Below are positions 24,837 to 35,740 of a DNA stretch of 64,000 nt, in pieces; positions within the stretch are counted from its first letter, which is position 1; each line of letters starts with the position of its first letter. The DNA comes from Dacryopinax spathularia. Its lineage: Eukaryota; Basidiomycota; Dacrymycetes; Dacrymycetales; Dacrymycetaceae. Location of the stretch: contig JBBPFI010000003.1 of assembly GCA_037974965.1 (NCBI GenBank), positions 1,612,001-1,676,000 on the forward strand, in the 5' to 3' direction. Position numbers and translations under genes: made by a program. The notes under the pieces were generated by a model. The model saw only the letters and a list, made by a program, of their open reading frames with translations. It did no database searches and was not told the origin of the DNA.

Positions 24837-26870
24837 TCACGCAGAACTGCCTGATGCCGCTGGAGCAGTGGATGACCGCCGCTGGTATGAACGCTGCATC
24901 TCCTCGCGATATGCTGCCACTACACTTGGGTCCTGGCGTGAGCTGTCCATCTCGTATGCATCCTTCCCTGCTGCCCAACGCTTCCGAGCCCGTTCGACCT
25001 CCTTGGACATTTTCATCCAGTCGACATTGGGGTACTGAGTCTGCAACGCCTTGATCTTGAGCATATCGCGCAGGAAAGCCATATGCGCGCCGCGATAGTC
25101 CTCGACGTACGAGCTGGGGGGGTTGTTGATGTAATGGATCATGTCGTCCATCCGCGTTGCCTTGGTCGGAATGAACTTCGGACGCATACGTGCCTGCTTC
25201 ACAGGCAGTCTTCCCTGCTGCAGAATCAGAAACGGCTGACGATTCAGAGAATGAATCAGACGCACCACGTCTCCCAGCTGAGCCATGAGCCACTCCTCTA
25301 AATCCCCCCCCACAGCGTTGGTGTCCTCGATCACCTCTCGCACAAACATGGGCAGATACTGGGACCCCTCCGGATCTGCCAACCAGGCGAGCAGTCGTTG
25401 CTCCCGCCTCTCCCAGTCCTCGTTCGCATAGTTCTCGTCATCGACCTTTGACGTGGGCAGCGGCACCAATGACTGCAACAGCATCAGCAACAGCTGAGGC
25501 AAGCAGCGAGTCAGACTTACCTGGGCCTGAATGGGCTGATTCGGCGTCGGTGAGGGTACCCGGGGCAGCTGAGCGGGCGGCACACGATGCGGCCTTGTTT
25601 GCTGAGGCAGCTGAGGCGGCGTGGGCTTTCCCAGGGCGTTCGTCCGAGAACGAGGTGTGCGGGGAGGTGGTCTCGGTCCACCCAGGTGCGTTCCCTGGGC
25701 AGGGGTCGGTGTGAACAGCCAGTCATCGATTTGCTGTGCCTGGCGAGGAGGTGTCTTCCGCTTCGGAGTGACCAAGTTCGGAGCCAGCAACTCGCTGATG
25801 AATCCCGGCGTGAGCCTGTTCACGTCCGGGTCGTCGTCTGCACCCTGGGCCCGCTGGCGCGGTGGGGTCTCCAGCTGCGTCTGGGGCTGCGTCTGGGTCT
25901 GCGTCTGGGGCTGCGAATGGATCTGCAGCTGCTGAGTCTGCAGCTGCAGCTGCTGGATCTGCGTCGGCGTCAGAGGTTGCTGTAACGGCGGAAGCTGGAG
26001 CTGCTGCTGAGGCTGCTGCGTCTGGTACAGCTGGAGCTGTTGGGTTGTGGGCAGCGTTGGCCACTGCAGAGCATGGGGGGAGATCGAGGGGGCGACATTG
26101 CCCAGGAGCATTGGAGGCAGCGCCTGATACTGAGGCAGCGTGCTCGCAAACGGGTAAGGCTGGTAGGGCTGGTAGGGCTGGTAGGGCGGGTACGGCGGGG
26201 TCAGCTGGTACGGCTGAGTTGGCGGGGTCGGATGGTACTGTGCGATTGGCTGGTACGGCTGGGTCGGCTGGGTCGGCTGGTACGGCTGGCTTGGCTGGTA
26301 CAGATGGGTCTGCTGGGTCTGCGGGGTGCGCTGTCCACGCACACGAGGCAAGCGCTGGGGGTTTATCTGACCCCATTCCGCAATGACCTGGCCAGGAGGC
26401 AGCCACCGAGGTTGTTCGCCGGGGGGAAAGAGTATCTTCTGATCGGGGAATCGCAGAGGGTGGGATTGAGCACGCCGACGATGGCGTTCGTAATCAAATT
26501 CTGTGAACAGCGTCAGCAACTGATTCTGTTTGCCCATCTGGGGTTACAGTGCGCACCTGCGTAGCCACAGTCCACCCAGTTGCCATGATAGCAGCACACT
26601 GTACAGCGTCAGCAAGGTGTACAGAGACTGAAGCAGACATGACTCACCAAACTGCGGACGTCCCTGCGTCATGATCTGTTGGGGTGTGCGCAAGTGATAA
26701 CAGACATCCAGTGTCTGATCCATGAGGTCCATGTCCAGTTGGACACCCAGCGTCCAGTAGCGCTTGTCATTGGGGTGGATCGTCTCCAGTGTACCAGGCA
26801 CTGGAGGAGGGACGTCGGGATCGATGTTGGGAAGGAGTTGAGTGGCAAGAACGAGGCGCGAAGGATCCAT
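24837..26870 (-). CDS. Long Q/P-rich protein of the transposon, function unknown
   Basis: I do not recognise this protein. The start at 26870 (MDPSRLVLATQLLPNIDPD) joins across an intron from 26647 to about 26518 to EFDYERHRRRAQSHPLRFPD. A region of tandem QPYQPT-like units follows (about 26.1-26.35 kb), then Gln-rich QLQLQTQQ runs and a Pro-rich linker. The C-terminal third is globular-looking and charged: LADPEGSQYLPMFVREVIED, LIHSLNRQPFLILQQG, SSYVEDYRGAHMAFLRDMLK and DWMKMSKEVERARKRWAAG. The visible frame stops at 24837 (APAASGSSA). A Ser/Glu-rich frame at 24252-24797 on the same strand may be a further exon. Between the same TIRs as the transposase, it could be a DNA-binding or accessory transposition protein; this is inference from position only. 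The nucleotide repeats in the QPYQP region can misalign in assembly. Confidence 0.6.
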
Positions 26871-27158
26871 GAGCAGAGAGAGAAACCGAGGCTGAGAGGG
26901 CAGACGGAAGGTAAGCGAGAGCAGAGACTGATACTGATACTGAAAGGGTATGAGCAGAGAGGGGATCAAGGGTATTGTCGACAGTGGTGGTGAGAGAGGA
27001 GTGACGACGAGCAGGAGCAGAGTATGCGCTGGCAGATGATCGGCATGTGTATGCAGCGGCTGTGCAGGCTGAGTTACAATCTAACGGAGGCATCGTCTGG
27101 ATTTCCAAAAAGGGTCCTCCCTTATCGCCGAGGATCGCTGGCGGATGCAGACGCACGA

Positions 27159-27183
27159 GGCTGTCCGCAAAAGGCTTCCGTAG
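27159..27183 (-). repeat. Right terminal inverted repeat (25 bp)
   Basis: This is the exact reverse complement of 18486-18510. It ends CTTCCGTAG on the plus strand at the outer border of the element. Confidence 0.85.
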
Positions 27184-27187
27184 TGAC
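27184..27187. repeat. Right target site duplication TGAC
   Basis: This direct copy of 18482-18485 lies immediately outside the right terminal repeat. Confidence 0.75.
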
Positions 27188-27954
27188 CTACCGGTTGCCG
27201 ATTGTAGGACTGACAACGTGTTAGAAGCTCGCACGAAGGGTCCTTTGTTGGGACCGCGTGCAATCGCCGACCCGCAACGCCGAATCGCCGGCACAGCCTT
27301 TGCCGGATGAATTCTAAACTCATTGTCTCAGTATATTGCTTTTACAATGCTTTCTCACCCATCGGGCCACCTCGTATGTACATGAGCATGCAAGCTCGAG
27401 GAAGGATCCGTTTCATACCTCGGAAAAGCTTCCCCCTTGTAGGTCGGCAAGGAACGGCCTCGAACGGCCCGGCCTCGCCTGTCGGGCGGCTTCCGGACGA
27501 CCTGCAAAAGGATGACCACGGAGCGGCAGCACCCCTCCGAACCCCCGCGCTCGGCCGTCTCTCCCTCGTGCTTCCAGACATGGACTAAGTCTAGCGAATG
27601 GAGTTAGCCGATTGAAGTGGCTACTGCTAGTTGCCGCAGTATTGGATGGGGCACACTGCAGTGCAGCACAGAATGCGCAAGGAGAGAACGATATGATCGT
27701 CCCACTTGGTCTCTGAGGGTTGGCCGCCGAACCCGCAGGCGCGTCTCCATAACCCTCGAGGAAGTGCAGGATGTACTTGGGGTCGTTGTCCACAACATGC
27801 ATGGCCGAGCAATACCAGTAGGTAGCAATAAGCATCTAGATTCTATCCCTCGCCTGGCGCCTGCCAGTCTCTACAAATTTTGACCTACACTATCCTATAG
27901 TACTACTCCCCGGACATGCCACCCCACTGGTCTCAGCTCAGCCGCGCCGAAGCT
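27188..27954. other. Intergenic stretch between the transposon and P450-2
   Basis: About 770 bp with no supported gene. Open frames on both strands are arginine- and proline-rich and look like chance frames in GC-rich DNA. It contains the 3' flank of P450-2. Confidence 0.4.
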
Positions 27955-29921
27955 TTAGGCGGACGTCTTGGGGATAGGACGCATGATCATGGGCAGCTGG
28001 ACGCCCTTGTGTTCCTCGCCGTGGACTTGGGGACGGGCGACGACGATGCATCGGACGTCGATTTGCTTGTCGGGACAGGGGAGGAACTCGAATTTCCGGA
28101 GGAGGGTGAACATGAGGACTTTCATCCTGCGAGCCAGGTATCAGCACCAGCACGAAAAGGACGGAGGACAAAGCGCAAGTGGAAGAAGGAATGGGACGCA
28201 CTCGATAATGGACATCCTCCACCCGATGCACGCACGAGGACCAGCGATGAACGTCAGCTGATGTGCCCAAATACCCGGGATATCGCTCGCCCTCTCCAGG
28301 TCCTCGTCCCACCTCTCAGGGCGGAACTCGTCCGCATCAGGGCCCCAGAGCTCCGTGCTCCTGTTAATAGCGACGACGTCCACGCCCACCCAGTCCCCTT
28401 CGTAGATCTCGATCGAGTCGTGCACCTTGCCGTTCTTGTCCTTTACTGGCTGGGAAAGGGGGATGACGTCGTCCTGCGCGGCGGTGCGGATGACGAAGTG
28501 GATCGGGCAGTGCAGCCGGAGAGCTTCTTTGACCACCTTGTCCAGGTAGGGAAGGGCGTTCAGGTCGTCCATGGAGGGAGCGTCATCAGGGACGGAGAGG
28601 AGCTCTTGCCGGAGCTTGTCCTGCACTTCGGGGTGCTGGCCGAGGGAAAGCATCGCCCATGCCGTGCCGGAAGCGGTGGTCTCGTGGCCGGCCATGATGA
28701 TAGTTGAGATCTGCGCGAGCACCTCTGAGTCGCTCATCCGCTGGTGGGGAGCAAGGTCGGCAGCCATGTTAGCGCGAACTGAGCGCATATACTCATCAGT
28801 ACGTGATGAACGAAGGAAGGGAGGAGGGAAACACACTGAGAGTGCTGAGCGCATCACGCCCAACGACGCTGTCCTTGTTCACCTTGCCGCTCAGCATCTC
28901 CTGCTCGATCTCCTTCTTCTTCTGCATAACCAGTTGGCTACCGATACGGTGGGTCGTCGCGAGCGCTCCATCGAGAACGGGGTTCTGGGTGCCAGGCTAT
29001 TCAAGCACATGTCAGCTCCTAGTGAAAGCGAAGGATGAACGGAGTGACGTACCATGTACTTCAGGAGCGGAATATGGTCCTTGAGCATCTTGGCGAAGGT
29101 CAGGTTGCAGATCTCGTCCTCCATGCCGTGCATGGCGACGAGGAATTCGTTGGTATCATCAACCAGGGAATTGAAGCGGTAGCCGAAGCCTACATGCGCA
29201 TATATGCGTCAGTCATCTCATCTTTCGGCCGAAGAGGGCAAGAGGGAACGCACCAGTGATCCCAATAGCGTCCAACGTCGCACGTCCGCACCACCAGAAC
29301 ATATCCATCTCAACCTGTTCCTCCGGTGCCTTGGCGAGCAAGTCACTTAGGATGTCCCTGAGCTGGTAGGCGATATCGTAGAACATGGGCACCATCTCCC
29401 TGACTTGCATGGGTGCAAAGCAGGGGTTCATGATCCTCCGCTGGCGACGGTGGACATCACCACGAGTGACGACGAGACCTTCGCCGATGAAGGCGGCGAG
29501 GAAACGGTCGGCGTGGACGGACTTGGGGTAGATGTCGGTACGGGTGAGGATGTGGTTGATCGCGCGGGGGTCGAGGGTGCAGAGCCGGTTGGTCTGTCGA
29601 CGTGGTCAGCTGCCGTGCTCTCACCGTGCAGCATAGAAGAAGAGAACGTACCCCGAGGATAGATGTCGTCCTGTAAACCCTGCCATACTTCTCCTGCCAG
29701 TAATGCAGATTCGTGTCGTCCGCAACAAGCTCAGGCGAGTTGCCCAGCAACAGCGAGCTCGGAGGCGGGCCATCAAACTGGCGGATAGGTGACCAGAACC
29801 TGCGTGCAAACTTGTACACGGGCTTGATGGACTTTGCAACGAAGTATCCGGAGTAGAGGACGAGGGAGAGGATGATGGACTGCTTGAGCAGCCAGGTGAG
29901 GGTGGAGGCTGTTATGGCCAT
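27955..29921 (-). CDS. Cytochrome P450 monooxygenase, copy 2
   Basis: This is a second ER-anchored P450 of the same group as copies 1 and 3. The start at 29921 (MAITASTLTWLLKQSIILSL) puts the membrane helix at the N-terminus as usual; an upstream in-frame ATG at 30038 would add 39 Ser/Thr-rich residues. Landmarks are RRQRRIMNPCF, MDMFWWCGRATLDAIG, the I-helix GHETTASGTAWAM, the ExxR motif in VKEALRLHCPIH, FRPERW, and the heme loop FIAGPRACIGWRM. The C-terminus reads KQIDVRCIVVARPQVHGE, then HKGVQLPMIMRPIP, and stops at 27955-27957. Unlike copies 1 and 3 there is no intron before this last segment. Several short introns interrupt the middle; exact borders near 28790, 29000 and 29200 were not fixed. 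The substrate is unknown. Confidence 0.87.
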
Positions 29922-31310
29922 CGTTAGCGGGCTGCTGCTGGTTGCTTCAGAGGATGGGCTCGTTGAAGACGCAGTCAATGTTGTGCGGTCGGCTGGTAGT
30001 AGTGCGGTGTGTAGAAAAGAGGGGAAAGAGTGGTCCAAGACGGGGTGTACAAGCCTGGTGAAGGAGCAAGCTTATAACCCATCTAACGCCCGACCCGTTT
30101 GCGCGCTACTAATCCCTCTAATCTCACCGGCTGATGATCAGCGCATGCACCCCACCCATCCCACACTCGCTCGCTCGCGAGCAACCAAGGCAAGCGGCGG
30201 GAGAGCCAAAGGAGTGAGATGGCTCAGCGCGCAGATCCCGCTCGTGAGCGCCCATCCCTCCGAATTCATGGGCGTCCAATGACCGTTTGATTTGTGAAAG
30301 AGAGCATGACGGTTGCCTAATTCGCTTGCTGGATCGAGAAGAGGAACCGAACGAGCGGAACAGCACAGCACCAAGCCATTTTGCGCGTGAACCTGAGGAG
30401 CGGAAAACACGGTCGTAAGAAGATGAAGAGGGGAGCCCGTCAAACGCCGCCGAACCCGCCCGAATAAATTGGAGGGAGGTGAGATAGGCGTTGGCGCACG
30501 CGGTTACTCATGTCGCGCTTGGAGATCGTCGCTGACAGCCGGTGCAGGTCGAGAACGTAGGCACCGGGCAGAAGGAGAGCTGAGGGCCGAGCCGCAGGAG
30601 AGCGAGAGGGGAGAGAGGAGCGCATCAACAAGATGGGCGATAGACCGTGTTGGGCGCTTAATCATTTGGGTGGTAAGGTCGTAAGGGTCCCTGATCCGCG
30701 CGTTGGCGCTCGGAGACGTGTTCGGAGGTTTGAGACGCGCAGCGGAGATAATCAAGTCGAGTTCGGCTCCGATCGTGCCACTAATTTTAGGAAGCACGCT
30801 CGCCTTTCCTCCTTCTCCGCTCACAACCAGCTTTGCCCGATATTCTCTAGAAACGAGCTCACAGGAATGAAGGAATGTATCAGCGGAGCGTTCAAAACCA
30901 GCCTTCCGCAGCGCTGCGGAACAGCGCAGTGGCCAAGCACCTCCTGGTCACAATGGCAAGCACCCTGTAGAAGAAGAAGATAGTCAACGCCGCTCCGCTG
31001 CGGGGCTTGTCGTCAAGAACACTGCTCCATCTAGAGCCAGTGGATCCAATGACGAGTGCGGAGCGCTGGTGCCATGCGCTACGGTCGCAGAACGGTGGAT
31101 CAATGCTGCGGCAAAGGGAAGACAATCCTCAACAGCTGCTCACGGAGTAATTATCAGTGGGCTCAATCAGCAACGATGCCAACGCGCGTGCTGAGACGCT
31201 TCACTCTCTGTAGAAGGCAAGAGAGGTTTGTCAACGAGAAAGACACAACGCTAGAAGTACAACAAGAACTCGAGGGTATACATACACTCCAACCAATACT
31301 CTACCATCCT
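29922..31310. other. Intergenic stretch between P450-2 and paralogue C
   Basis: About 1.4 kb holds the P450-2 promoter and the 3' flank of paralogue C. The first 120 bp could be coding if the upstream ATG at 30038 is used. No other gene, RNA or repeat is supported. Confidence 0.4.
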
Positions 31311-34300
31311 TCACGTGTTCGAACTCCCAAATCGGGCAAGAAGTTGCAAGAGCTGACGGCTCACGACCTCCTTCCGCTGCGCAGGCGGGTCCTCTGCCAC
31401 GCCCAATGCGGACTGGCTCTCCGGACGAGCACTGCCTTCTTCCATGTCCCTCACGTCACCCCCCGGTCTGGCATGGCTGCCATTTGGCGAGACCAGCTCT
31501 TCCAGCGGGATGCTCCGTCTCAGTTGAGATCGCTGGCGCCGGGGGGTGGTCGGGAGGCTCGGGGACCGGGAGTTGGCTTCGCTGCCAGTAGTAAGGAGGG
31601 TCCTTGCCGTTTCGGGCGGAAGAGCCCGTATGGTACCCTGCTCTTCAATTGGCGTGTCTGCGATGTCAATTACAGACTCGTGTCGATGCCGTATCCCTGG
31701 TACGTATGCCAGTGAGGGCACCGTAATGTCGATTGTGTCTGAACCAGCTGTCGTCTTCGGGCTCCGCGTTGGGCAAGGCGAGTCGGCATTGATTGGCAGC
31801 GCCCTGATCTGGGTCATCCCCGAAGCGTCAGTGTGCAGAGGTGTGAGCAGCCGAGATTTGAAGAGCTTGCGAAGAATTCTGGTGATTACGCCTCCGCTTC
31901 CACTTGCTGCTCCTCTGTGAGTGGCAGCTGTTTCTTGGACCGCAAATTCGGTCGTTGTTTCGGTCGTAGTATCCAAGACCGTCCGGGGAGACCCTCCTTC
32001 GGCCTGATGGGTTCCTTCCCTATCTGCTTCAACGGCGGTCGGACTGGTCAACCCAGAATCCGCGCTGCCGTCCCCGTCCTCGGATCGTCGAGCCTTGGTG
32101 CACAGATCATGGAACACTTTAGACAGCCTGAGAAGACTCCCCGTGAGTCTCTTCACGGCGATTCCTGGCCAGCAGCGTCCATCCGTAGGGTGGTCGGGTG
32201 GAGCGGGCGGCTCGCCGTGCAAGCTATGAGAGAATCGCAGGACGATGATGCCAAGAGCACCCAACCCGCCTATGATGATGAGTGTTGCTAGGCGGGATGC
32301 CGAGTCGACCTCTACGCTCTGGAAGCACCAGACCAGGAGAGCGACGACGGTTCCAATCGCCGACCATATGAGTAGTGCGTTTGGCAGTGCGTAATAGAGC
32401 CCCAGAGCGCGATATCCTAATAACTTCCTGGAGGCATTCCAACAATACGACCCCTATGAAGTCTTAAGGCGAGGACGTCAATTAGCAGGCTATTGTTACT
32501 TACACCCGATGCCGATGGAGTCTCTTTAAGCGGGTAGTGTTGCAGCACTTGCAGGAGACCGACAAAAAGACTTTCGAGCGACAGCAAGGTCGCCAGGATA
32601 CTTATGATAGCCGGGTCACCGTCAAGCCCGTTGATCCCAAGAAACCCGATGTTTCCTCTACGACCGTGTGAGGTAGCGCTCGGAATACAAGGAGAATGCT
32701 CCTTACGTAACTAGCAGTGCTGCAACAATCAATGCGGATTGGCTGTTTGTTTCCACCAACATCTTGTTTAGGTTCTTCCAATCTTGAGTGGAAACGTAGC
32801 GATCCAGAGTAACCCTCTTGATTGTGTTGTAGTACGACCGGTCGCCGCCGAATACCAGCAGATGTAGCCACATATAGAGCACGAGTTTGGGTAAAGACAA
32901 GCTCTCATCCGCTGTGTGAACTCGCCGTTGGCCTCTGTCGAGGCGAGCGCCGTGCTCCCCGAACCTGTTGTAGATAGCGGATTGACCTTCGAGTATTAAG
33001 AGTGAGGTTAGGCGCCCATCCTCGATGGTTAAAGACGTACTGTAAGCACCCATGACTTTTGCGATGGCAGCATTCTTCTTTTGCGGATCCTTTCTGACAC
33101 CTGAATGCTGTTTTAGCGAAGACAGAGCCAATTCCCAGGTAGTAGACGTGCCCCAATCCCGAAACAAGCCAAGGAGTTGTTCTGCTTGTCCCTTCTCAAA
33201 TGGGCTGGTTGAACCAGTGGACGTGATACGGTCTACAGCGGAATCGGTTAGAAGAGTTGTTAGCATCTTTTATCGTGGGACTCACCAACGGCGAGATATC
33301 GTAACATATCCTCCATCTCTTCTTGTACATCCGGAACAGTCGTCTTATCGGGAAAGACTTGCATGTGTGCCCAGAACTGCAAATTAAGGTGTCGACCTAT
33401 TGAAGTCAAAGAGTTAAGCAAGGGCTTTGTCAGGTCAAAATGAATTTACGGATTAGGTTGGAGGAGTCATGCTGTTCAATGCCGGGCAGTATCTCTCGAA
33501 AATCGGAGAACGAGTGCAACCAGAAGACCTCTTGCTTGTCCTTGTTGATTAGGTAATAGTAGCAGTACTCGCCCTTAGTTGCAGGATCGGCGGGATCGCC
33601 TTCACGTTGCTCGACAGTGAGGTAGAGCTCCCAATTTTTGGGCCAGAGATAGTCGGAGGCTTCGCTCCTCTGCTGCGTCATGATTATATCCATAACGAGC
33701 CTGGCCCACTTGTCAAGGCGCGACACACTTCCGTCTTTGGCTCTGAGATAGTCGTCCGTTACTATCGGCCATTTCTGATGGCGAAAATAGGGATATCCAT
33801 CGGGTGTCTCTTCTTCATCCCATTCCAAAATAGACAATTCAGAGCGCCCCAGCCAGCCAACGGTGCGACTGCATGAATCGTTAACCATTGTTTAGACACA
33901 GCAGAGACCATAGCGTACTCGATTTCATCCTCGCCTCGATAAGGGCCAGACATAGCGCGATGAGGGGCTGGTCGACCATCGTGGGATGTGATGCAGTCCT
34001 CCGGTACAATGTGGGATACACTGGGGCTACCTCAGTTGAGAAGTGCAAAGGCAAATGGAGATTGACCCAACCCTGCAGGTTTCATAAGATATGCCCTGTA
34101 TCGTATATAATCAGGCGTCAGAGCAAGAAGATTTTGTGCAGATTGTAGCAAGCGATCTGCCCTGCTCAAGCTCGTTAGCGAGGAAGGCAAGAAAATAGGG
34201 CTGTGACGAACTTCGGGTCGAGTCCAAGGTTGGCACGGTAGTTACCGGGGGGCGATCGTACTTGTTCACTTCCTCCAGAGATTTCGAGGGGGGAATCGGT

Positions 34301-34741
34301 TACATCAAGATGGGGGGAATCGGTTACATCAAGCTCCAGAAGAGAGCCACGGCGGGAGTTCCCAGCCCCAGTCTGAATGTTGAACAGCCGAGATCGAGCG
34401 TCGACGCATGGCAGTCGTGAGTTCAGCCCATTTCGGGAGGATAGTGTGGTGGCCCGCTCAGACAGACCATCATCCCTAGATCGGCGACAAGTAGCGCCTG
34501 ATGTAGGTCGTTCACTGGCAGTGCCGAGATCCGCTGGAAATTGGGGAGATGCCGCAGACGGTGCTTCCTGCACAGGCAAGTTTGACAGTGCTACAGAGAC
34601 GGGAGGAAAAGCCATCCTTGAAGTAGCCTCATCGCCTGCCGAGTCAGCCTGGTCATCCAGGGCTAGGGCGATCATGGTTAGCTGGAAGCTGGCAGCTTCT
34701 TGCGTTGTGACCTCGGCATAAGAGGCAGTGAGCCAGAACAA
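31311..34741 (-). CDS. WW-like/multi-membrane family protein, paralogue C
   Basis: This third paralogue is on the opposite strand and about 17 kb from B. The N-terminal exon starts at 34741 (MFWLTASYAEVTTQEAASFQ) or at a nearby internal Met and ends GLDPK at 34212 in phase 2, as in A and B. It joins to ADRLLQSAQNLLALTPDYIR and MKPAG, then MSGPYRGEDEIEY. The WW-like core is EWDEEETPDGYPYFRHQKWP, IVTDDYLRAKDGS, WELYLTVEQRE and YCYYYLINKDKQEVFWLHSF. Shared later blocks are RITSTGSTSPFEKGQAEQLL, NRFGEHGARLDRGQRR, YMWLHLLVFGGDRSYYN and VETNSQSALIVAALLVT. Membrane helices include IISILATLLSLESLFVGLLQ and YYALPNALLIWSAIGTVVAL, then a long disordered tail ending FGSSNT at 31311. It is more similar to B than to A. 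The exon count appears equal across the three. Function is unknown. Confidence 0.75.
34288..34333. repeat. Two-copy 24-bp tandem repeat in paralogue C
   Basis: The unit ggggggaatcggttacatca... occurs twice head to tail. On the minus strand it encodes LDVTDSPHLDVTDSP in the disordered N-terminal part of paralogue C, an in-frame expansion. Confidence 0.8.
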
Positions 34742-35740
34742 CCGTCCCGCGAGAGACAGGCAAATAGGAAGGCATCGACGGCATTATCAGCAATATATAC
34801 AGCCATAGAGTCGCTGTTCGGACGGGATTGAGCAAATGGGTTCTAAGGCTCGGCGGTTGGTGCGGGCTAAGCTCCGGACAAGAGATTGCAATGATGTTTC
34901 GAGAAGAAGGGTTCGTGGACACGGGATCAGTTTGATCTCTGAAAAGGGCCCAGCGGCGGTTTCTGGGCCGCGACATCAGCTGCTGAGAGTATGATCAGGC
35001 ATGCACTTATCATATGATCATGAATCAATTCAGTAGTCATCCTCTTATCGACTGAAAAATAAGTATTGCTGCTAATGAAAACAGAGGTGTAAATACCCTA
35101 AGTCAATCAACGCCATGACCTTATCGGCTGAAAGTTGAAATTCATCCGCAGCCTCGATGACTATTAGACCCTAGTACCTTGTCAGAGGATGATTGTCCGA
35201 TATTTCCTGTGCGGCCTTGATGACAAGACTCTTTGCTCGTCAACGTACATTTCTTAAAGATACACCTTACCGCTCTCACCAGACCAGAAGAATGCTATGG
35301 CCAGCCGAGGCGATGTTTGCTGAGAACCCGAGCATCGCCTTGCGTAGGGCCAGCAAAAAGAAGCCTTGTCCGGGTTTCCGAACACATTGGATGTTGCAAT
35401 TCGCGCGCCATAACTTCATCTCACGATAAGAACATTTCCGGTCATAGGGAGCAATTAACCGCTGAGCAGCCAGATCATTCGACTGTTGAGAGGAATCCCG
35501 CGCCGTGTGCATTTCGCCACACGCATGACGTTAACTCCAGTATATCTTTGACTGATGATGCAATTTGCGCCAACGAGCATTTGTCGTATTTTATCGTCCT
35601 TTCCAAAACCCATCCAAATGTTCTAGGAATACATAGTTAAGAACCGAGAACAGTGCATCGCTTGGCACAGCGCTTGGCACCCGGGAACCCAAGCAGATAC
35701 TGTATCGTGGGTGCGCCAGTGGTCCCACTGGTCCGAGCGC
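34742..35740. other. Intergenic stretch between paralogue C and P450-3
   Basis: About 1 kb, less GC-rich than the flanking genes. Open frames are short and unsupported. It should hold the promoter of paralogue C and the 3' flank of P450-3. Confidence 0.4.

Larger units (their letters stand above)
18482..27187. mobile_element. DNA transposon with integrase-type transposase and alpha-kinase gene
   Basis: The element proper runs from 18486 to 27183 (8698 bp). It is bounded by 25-bp perfect terminal inverted repeats starting CTACGG and by a 4-bp direct repeat TGAC on each side (18482-18485 and 27184-27187). Inside are an alpha-kinase gene on minus (about 19.3-22.4 kb), a divergent integrase-type transposase on plus (about 22.4-24.5 kb) and a Q/P-rich protein gene on minus (about 24.8-26.9 kb). 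I see no polymerase, capsid, envelope or protease gene, so I treat it as a plain DNA transposon. The TIRs are identical over their length and the transposase frame is continuous across plausible introns, so the insertion looks recent and possibly whole. It sits about 520 bp upstream of P450-1. The superfamily cannot be named with confidence: the 4-bp duplication and retroviral-integrase-like catalytic core recall Ginger-like elements, but the cargo differs. Confidence 0.85.

Noticed and set aside
18482-27187. Classification of the element as a Polinton or other virus-like element because of its integrase-type transposase
   Set aside because: No DNA polymerase, capsid, packaging ATPase or protease gene is visible, the TIRs are only 25 bp and the duplication is 4 bp rather than 6 bp.
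26767-27294. A 175-residue minus-strand frame crossing the right TIR
   Set aside because: It spans the transposon border and the target duplication, so it cannot be an ancestral gene, and it overlaps the Q/P-rich gene start in another frame.
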